A stretch of 8,998 nucleotides of DNA, from contig CAJWUS010000051.1 in NCBI GenBank assembly GCA_913047525.1, positions 1 to 8,998 of the forward strand. The letters run 5' to 3'. The notes below the pieces were generated by a model. It had not been told where the DNA came from. It searched no databases and saw nothing but the letters and a program-made list of their open reading frames with translations. Shown piece after piece: positions 5,860 to 8,998 of this stretch. Position numbers and translations under genes: made by a program. Numbering within the stretch: position 1 is the first letter of the stretch; each line of letters begins with the position of its first letter. Source of the stretch: an uncultured Flavobacteriales bacterium. Its GTDB lineage: Bacteria; Bacteroidota; Bacteroidia; Flavobacteriales; BACL11.

Positions 5860-6916
5860 TCCTTCTATTAAGGGTAGCTAAAATTTCGTAAGCAATAGTA
5901 TCCAGATTTTTTGCAATAGTAGCGACCAAATTTTCTTTACTAAATATAGTCACTAAATCCCCTTCCTTGGCGTTTGTACCGCTAATATCGATCATAAAAC
6001 TATCCATACTTATTTTGCCAATAATTGAGCAGGAAGTATTATTTATAAGCACTTTCCCTTTCCCCTCCCCAAGTTTTCTGTTTATTCCATCCGCATAACC
6101 AAGAGGAATTATTGCAATTTTCATTTCTTTTTCAGCAACAAAAAAAGAATCATACCCTACTTTTCCTCCTTTTTTTAATGTTCTTATTTGAGCCACATTG
6201 CTTACTAATTTTCCAATAGGATTCAATTTTTTATCTCCCCCAATACCGTAAAGCCCAATCCCTAATCGAACCATTTCTTTTTGTTGCTTTGGGAAACGCA
6301 AAACCCCAGCAGTATTTAGGATATGTTTTTTTGGAGTTATGTTTAGTTTTTTAGAAAATGTTTTACAAATAATATCGAATTTTTTGAATTGTTTTTTGGT
6401 AAAGTCATCTTTCGATTTATCATTAGAGGTAGCCAAATGAGAACAAATACTTTCTATTTTTAGATGAGAGTATTCTACCAGTTTTGAGACTAATAAATCA
6501 ATTTCATCTGCATTAAAACCATAGCGATTCATTCCAGTATTAAATTTTATGTGCACCGAAATAGCTGATGTATTTTTACCAAAAATCTCTAATAATCGAA
6601 AATTATAAATTATGGGATCCAAATTATATTTAATAATTTCATTATAGCTTTTTGCGCCAGGATTTGCCACAATTATTGGCATAGTAATTCCTGATTTTCT
6701 TAGATTAACTCCTTCTTCAAAATCGGCAACCCAAAAAGCATGAACTCCTAATTCAGATAATTTTTTTGCAATCCTTATATCACCATGTCCGTAGGCGTAT
6801 GCCTTTACAACAGCAATAATTTTTGTGTCTGATTTTAGCTTTTTTTTAAAGTAGTTATAGTTATTTTCTAATGCCCTTAAATCAACATATAGTATGGTTT
6901 CATGGTTGATAGACAT
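5840..6916 (-). CDS. alr: Alanine racemase
   Basis: Cytosolic PLP enzyme that interconverts L- and D-alanine and so supplies D-alanine for peptidoglycan. 358 residues, close to the family norm; a stand-alone Alr rather than the MurF-Alr fusion found in some Bacteroidota. The PLP lysine is K38 in AVVKAYAYGHG. The second catalytic base should be Y255 in GKVGYDSFF. Also visible are FNTGMNRYGF (R131), the barrel motifs SHLATS (159-164) and RLGIGLYG (217-224), IPLGYADG (270-277) and GKISMDSF (300-307). The start is the ATG at 6916, one base after the tdk stop (TAGTATG): translation from there begins MSINHETILYVDLRALENNY, where the family fold begins. The frame opens at 6973, but that start would overlap tdk by 56 nt and add 19 residues that do not look like Alr. 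The 3' end overlaps the ligase-like gene on the other strand by 20 nt. Confidence 0.94.
   Translation of the reverse strand: MSINHETILYVDLRALENNYNYFKKKLKSDTKIIAVVKAYAYGHGDIRIAKKLSELGVHAFWVADFEEGVNLRKSGITMPIIVANPGAKSYNEIIKYNLDPIIYNFRLLEIFGKNTSAISVHIKFNTGMNRYGFNADEIDLLVSKLVEYSHLKIESICSHLATSNDKSKDDFTKKQFKKFDIICKTFSKKLNITPKKHILNTAGVLRFPKQQKEMVRLGIGLYGIGGDKKLNPIGKLVSNVAQIRTLKKGGKVGYDSFFVAEKEMKIAIIPLGYADGINRKLGEGKGKVLINNTSCSIIGKISMDSFMIDISGTNAKEGDLVTIFSKENLVATIAKNLDTIAYEILATLNRRIKRVYH
5851..5874. other. Weak hairpin at the convergent gene junction
   Basis: CCCTCTTAAT (5851-5860) can pair with ATTAAGGG (5867-5874) around the loop CCTTCT, giving eight base pairs with a two-base bulge. It covers the stop codon of the ligase-like gene and the last codons of alr. 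No T-run follows on either strand, so it is not a standard intrinsic terminator, but it is the only structure seen where the two convergent transcripts must end. Confidence 0.25.
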
Positions 6917-6917
6917 A

Positions 6918-7490
6918 CTATTTCTGATTGTTAAAACATTTTCGGCAAAGTGGCTTATATTCCTGTTGCTCACCTAATTTTACCAATTGCTCATCTTTCG
7001 ATTTTCGAAAGGAATGATTGGCTATTGCACCACAATCCACACAAATAGCATGTACTTTAGTAATGTGTTCGGCAACAGAAAGTAGATTTGGTATTGGGCC
7101 AAAAGGATTACCTAAAAAATCCATGTCTAGACCAGCAACAATTACACGAATTCCTTTTATGGCAAGTTTATTACAAACAATATAAAGCCCCTTATCAAAA
7201 AATTGGGCTTCATCAATAGCAACAACATCCGCATTCTCAGAGATCTTAATAATATCATTGGAGCAATCAACCGTTGTAGAATCTATAAAATTATCATCAT
7301 GGGAAACCACTTTTTCTTTATCGTAACGAGTATCAATTTTAGATTTAAAAATTTTAATATTAAGTTTCGCATATTTTGCTCTTTTTAGGCGTCTAAGCAG
7401 TTCCTCCGTTTTTCCTGAAAACATGGAGCCACAAATAACTTCAATACTTCCTTTTTGCATAGGATGTTCTATTTGAGATTCTAAAAACAT
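6918..7490 (-). CDS. tdk: Thymidine kinase (type II, zinc-containing)
   Basis: Salvage enzyme that phosphorylates thymidine to dTMP with ATP, in the cytosol. 190 residues, normal length. In order: the P-loop [15 protein letters not shown] (21-35), [13 protein letters not shown] (53-65), the DEAQFF motif (93-98, with E94 the expected catalytic base), [19 protein letters not shown] (118-136), the zinc ligands C150 and C153 (CVDCG) and C182 and C185 (CRKCF), and the lasso before Y178. The first ATG gives MFLESQIEH, the N-terminal style I associate with flavobacterial Tdk, so I prefer it to the Met at residue 11. It is the first gene of a two-gene operon with alr, one base apart, and is divergent from the DUF2279 gene with a 72-nt spacer carrying promoter-like boxes for both. 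Confidence 0.96.
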   Translation of the reverse strand: MFLESQIEHPMQKGSIEVICGSMFSGKTEELLRRLKRAKYAKLNIKIFKSKIDTRYDKEKVVSHDDNFIDSTTVDCSNDIIKISENADVVAIDEAQFFDKGLYIVCNKLAIKGIRVIVAGLDMDFLGNPFGPIPNLLSVAEHITKVHAICVDCGAIANHSFRKSKDEQLVKLGEQQEYKPLCRKCFNNQK

Positions 7491-7521
7491 TTTTTAATAA
7501 CGATTTTTTCTAGGCAATGTT

Positions 7522-7529
7522 TATGTTTG
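7522..7529 (+). promoter_or_regulatory. Putative -7 promoter box for the DUF2279-rsmI operon
   Basis: TATGTTTG is an exact match to the Bacteroidota -7 consensus TAnnTTTG. Transcription would start near 7536, giving a leader of about 27 nt, A-rich, before the ATG at 7563. No convincing -33 TTTG lies at the expected distance upstream. Confidence 0.4.
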
Positions 7530-7533
7530 CTAA

Positions 7534-7541
7534 CAAAAATA
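7534..7541 (-). promoter_or_regulatory. Putative -7 promoter box for the tdk-alr operon
   Basis: On the minus strand this reads TATTTTTG, an exact match to TAnnTTTG. Transcription would start near 7527, leaving a leader of about 37 nt before the tdk ATG at 7490. It lies four bases from the opposing -7 box at 7522-7529. The -33 region is not convincing. Confidence 0.4.
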
Positions 7542-7562
7542 TAAAAAGCAATTGCATATCAT

Positions 7563-8447
7563 ATGAAAATAAAGTCTTTGTTTTTCTTTTTTCTTTTTCT
7601 GCTGAATGTATTTTTTACCAATGCCAAGCAATCTTTTGGTAATGATTCTATAAAAAAAGGAAGAATAATTTTGGTAAGTAGTAGTTTGGTTTTAGCATTG
7701 GGGGGGTCTTATTTATATATTGAAAATTCTTGGTGGAGTGAAAAAGACACTGCCTTTCATTTTGATCGTGGAAGCGATAAGATTTATGCTTTAAATGTAG
7801 ATAAAGCAGGGCATTTTATGGGGGGATTGCAAGCAGCAGAGTTATTTTCAGAATCCATGCGTTGGGCAGGAATGAATAAAAAGCAAGCACTTTGGTATGG
7901 AGCAGTATTTGGTTCGGGCTTACAATTAGCCATTGAAATGAAAGATGCCTACGCTCCTTATTGGGGATTTTCCCCTTTGGATCTAACTATAGGTTCTGCA
8001 GGAGCATTTTTACCAATTGCTAAATATTATTCTCCAACATTAAGGGCTTTTGATGTAAAACTTTCTTATTGGAAAAGGTATAATACTTATTGGGATTTAG
8101 AGAGGCAAAGAGGAAAAACCCCTTATAAATATGCTTGGCAAGACGATTATGTAAATCAGACTTATTGGCTATCGGTTGATTTAAATCATTTCAATGAAAA
8201 ATTTCCTGATTGGCTAAATATTGCAATTGGTTTTGGTTTGGATGAAACACAATATTTGGAGCATAACACTAAAATGGGAGGAAATAACGAATGGTATATT
8301 GCTCTTGATTATGATATTCCTAAAATGCTAAAAGGATGGGATTCTCCAATAGCCAAAAAAATAAAGCACTGGCTGAATTATTTTCATTTTCCGGCACCAA
8401 CAATAAGAATTTCTCCAAAAACAGAATTTTACCCACTATTTCTATAA
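7563..8447 (+). CDS. DUF2279 (YfiM-like) exported or membrane-anchored protein
   Basis: A 294-residue protein of unknown function in the DUF2279 family, which includes E. coli YfiM. A strongly hydrophobic N-terminus (MKIKSLFFFFLFLLNVFFTNA) looks like a signal peptide, with a possible cleavage after A21; there is no lipobox Cys. A second hydrophobic segment lies at about 34-53. Family motifs follow: NVDKAGHFMGGLQAAELF (78-95, with D80, K81 and H84), a hydrophobic stretch LWYGAVFGSGLQLAIEMKDAY (110-130, with E125, K127 and D128), and WGFSPLDLTIGSAGAFLP (134-151, with D140). The conserved acidic and His residues in membrane-side helices look like a functional site, but no activity is assigned. 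The C-terminal half (about 165-294) is rich in Trp, Tyr and Asp and includes DWLNIAIGFGLDETQY (216-231). Two G-runs (7700-7706 and 7820-7825) fall inside the gene. It lies 9 nt before rsmI, so the two probably share a transcript. Confidence 0.82.
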   Translation: MKIKSLFFFFLFLLNVFFTNAKQSFGNDSIKKGRIILVSSSLVLALGGSYLYIENSWWSEKDTAFHFDRGSDKIYALNVDKAGHFMGGLQAAELFSESMRWAGMNKKQALWYGAVFGSGLQLAIEMKDAYAPYWGFSPLDLTIGSAGAFLPIAKYYSPTLRAFDVKLSYWKRYNTYWDLERQRGKTPYKYAWQDDYVNQTYWLSVDLNHFNEKFPDWLNIAIGFGLDETQYLEHNTKMGGNNEWYIALDYDIPKMLKGWDSPIAKKIKHWLNYFHFPAPTIRISPKTEFYPLFL

Positions 8448-8456
8448 ATTTGTAGT

Positions 8457-8998
8457 ATGTCAAAATTGTATATCATACCAACTCCCATTGGAAATTTGGA
8501 GGACATTACTTTAAGATCTATTCGAATATTGAAAGAGGTAGATTTGGTGTTGGCTGAGGATACAAGAATAACAAAGAAGCTATTTGTAAATTATAGTATT
8601 GACACAATTCTAGCTTCTTTTCATATGCATAATGAACATAAAGTTCTTGCAAAATTTATTGACAGATTAAAAGCAGGTGAAACTTTTGCATTAGTTTCAG
8701 ATGCAGGAACGCCAGGGATTTCGGATCCAGGTTTTTTATTGGTGCGTGAGTGTGTTAAAAATAATATTGAGATAGAATGCTTGCCAGGAGCCACAGCTTT
8801 TGTTCCCGCATTAGTTAATTCAGGATTGCCATCAGAAAAATTTATTTTTGAAGGATTTCTCCCAATAAAAAAAGGGCGACAAACAAGATTAAAACTACTT
8901 TCAGAGGAAGAAATGACTATGATTTTTTATGAATCTCCTCACCGAATTGTAAAAACACTAATACAGTTTTGTGACTTCTTTGGAGAAGAAAGATTAGT
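8457..8998 (+). CDS. rsmI: 16S rRNA (cytidine(1402)-2'-O)-methyltransferase, N-terminal part
   Basis: SAM-dependent methyltransferase of the tetrapyrrole methylase fold that adds the 2'-O-methyl group to C1402 in the ribosomal P site of 16S rRNA, supporting accurate decoding. The first 180 residues are visible; the C-terminal third or so lies past the right edge. Clear family motifs in order: LYIIPTPIGNLEDITLRSI (4-22), VLAEDTRITKKL (31-42), SFHMHNE (54-60), the SAM-binding loop LVSDAGTPGISDPG (79-92), CLPGATAFVPALVNSGLP (108-125), FEGFLPIKKGRQTRL (131-145) and IFYESPHRIVKTL (156-168). The ATG at 8457 begins exactly where family members begin. It follows the DUF2279 gene by 9 nt. A TAAATTTG box at 8445-8452 could give it an extra, nearly leaderless promoter, though this may be chance in such A/T-rich DNA. 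Confidence 0.96.
   Translation, partial: MSKLYIIPTPIGNLEDITLRSIRILKEVDLVLAEDTRITKKLFVNYSIDTILASFHMHNEHKVLAKFIDRLKAGETFALVSDAGTPGISDPGFLLVRECVKNNIEIECLPGATAFVPALVNSGLPSEKFIFEGFLPIKKGRQTRLKLLSEEEMTMIFYESPHRIVKTLIQFCDFFGEERL

Noticed and set aside
6914..6973. Longer alanine racemase start at 6973
   Set aside because: It would overlap tdk by 56 nt and add 19 residues with no family similarity. The ATG at 6916, one base after the tdk stop, gives a normal Alr N-terminus.
7203..7388. Plus-strand open frame of 61 codons inside tdk
   Set aside because: Antisense to the conserved DEAQF and P-loop region of tdk; no independent signal.
7548..7565. Adjacent palindromes GCAATTGC and CATATcATATG just before and over the DUF2279 start codon
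   Set aside because: They could form an operator, but short A/T-rich palindromes are frequent by chance here and no repeat copy is seen elsewhere in the window.
1..8998. CRISPR arrays, insertion sequences, integrase or attachment sites, tRNA genes, toxin-antitoxin or defence genes
   Set aside because: None seen on either strand. Nearly all the sequence is taken up by recognisable core genes, so I do not claim a new system.

Overview
The window reads as a stretch of chromosome from a low-GC member of the Bacteroidota, probably a flavobacterium or close relative. Four things point there: DUF4271 and DUF2279 proteins of the Bacteroidota type, a DUF4271-hemD pair, a thymidine kinase with the flavobacterial-type N-terminus (MFLES...), and intergenic matches to the Bacteroidota -7 promoter consensus TAnnTTTG. 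Start sites have A-rich leaders and little Shine-Dalgarno signal. The lineage cannot be fixed more precisely by eye.

Layout. (1) 1-619, minus strand: N-terminal two fifths or so of a glutaryl-CoA-type acyl-CoA dehydrogenase, divergent from the next block. (2) 713-2132, plus: a DUF4271 membrane protein and a uroporphyrinogen-III synthase (hemD), closed by a strong intrinsic terminator at 2151-2180. (3) 2207-5859, plus: a very compact four-gene run, rnpA, yidD, an S41 C-terminal processing peptidase and an O-antigen ligase-like membrane protein. Its junctions are a TTGA overlap, then gaps of 2 nt and 1 nt. (4) 5840-7490, minus: tdk followed by alr with 1 nt between them, converging on block 3 with a 20-nt overlap of coding ends. 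(5) 7563-8998, plus: a secreted or membrane-anchored DUF2279 protein, then rsmI, which runs off the right edge.

How the genes fit together. Most are core housekeeping: heme synthesis (HemD), tRNA 5' maturation (RnpA), membrane-protein insertion (YidD), cell-envelope proteolysis (S41 peptidase), envelope glycan assembly (O-antigen ligase-like protein, and D-alanine from Alr), thymidine salvage (Tdk) and 16S rRNA methylation (RsmI). Block 3 joins RNA processing and envelope functions in what looks like one transcript, with rnpA translation probably coupled to yidD.

I see no tRNA or rRNA gene, CRISPR array, insertion sequence, integrase, toxin-antitoxin pair or defence cassette, and no gene-free stretch longer than about 100 bases. 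Nothing in the window supports a new multi-gene system. The points worth a second look are small-scale: the terminator/rnpA junction, face-to-face promoters, G-tracts in the DUF2279 gene, a large loop in the ligase-like protein, and the two domain-of-unknown-function genes.
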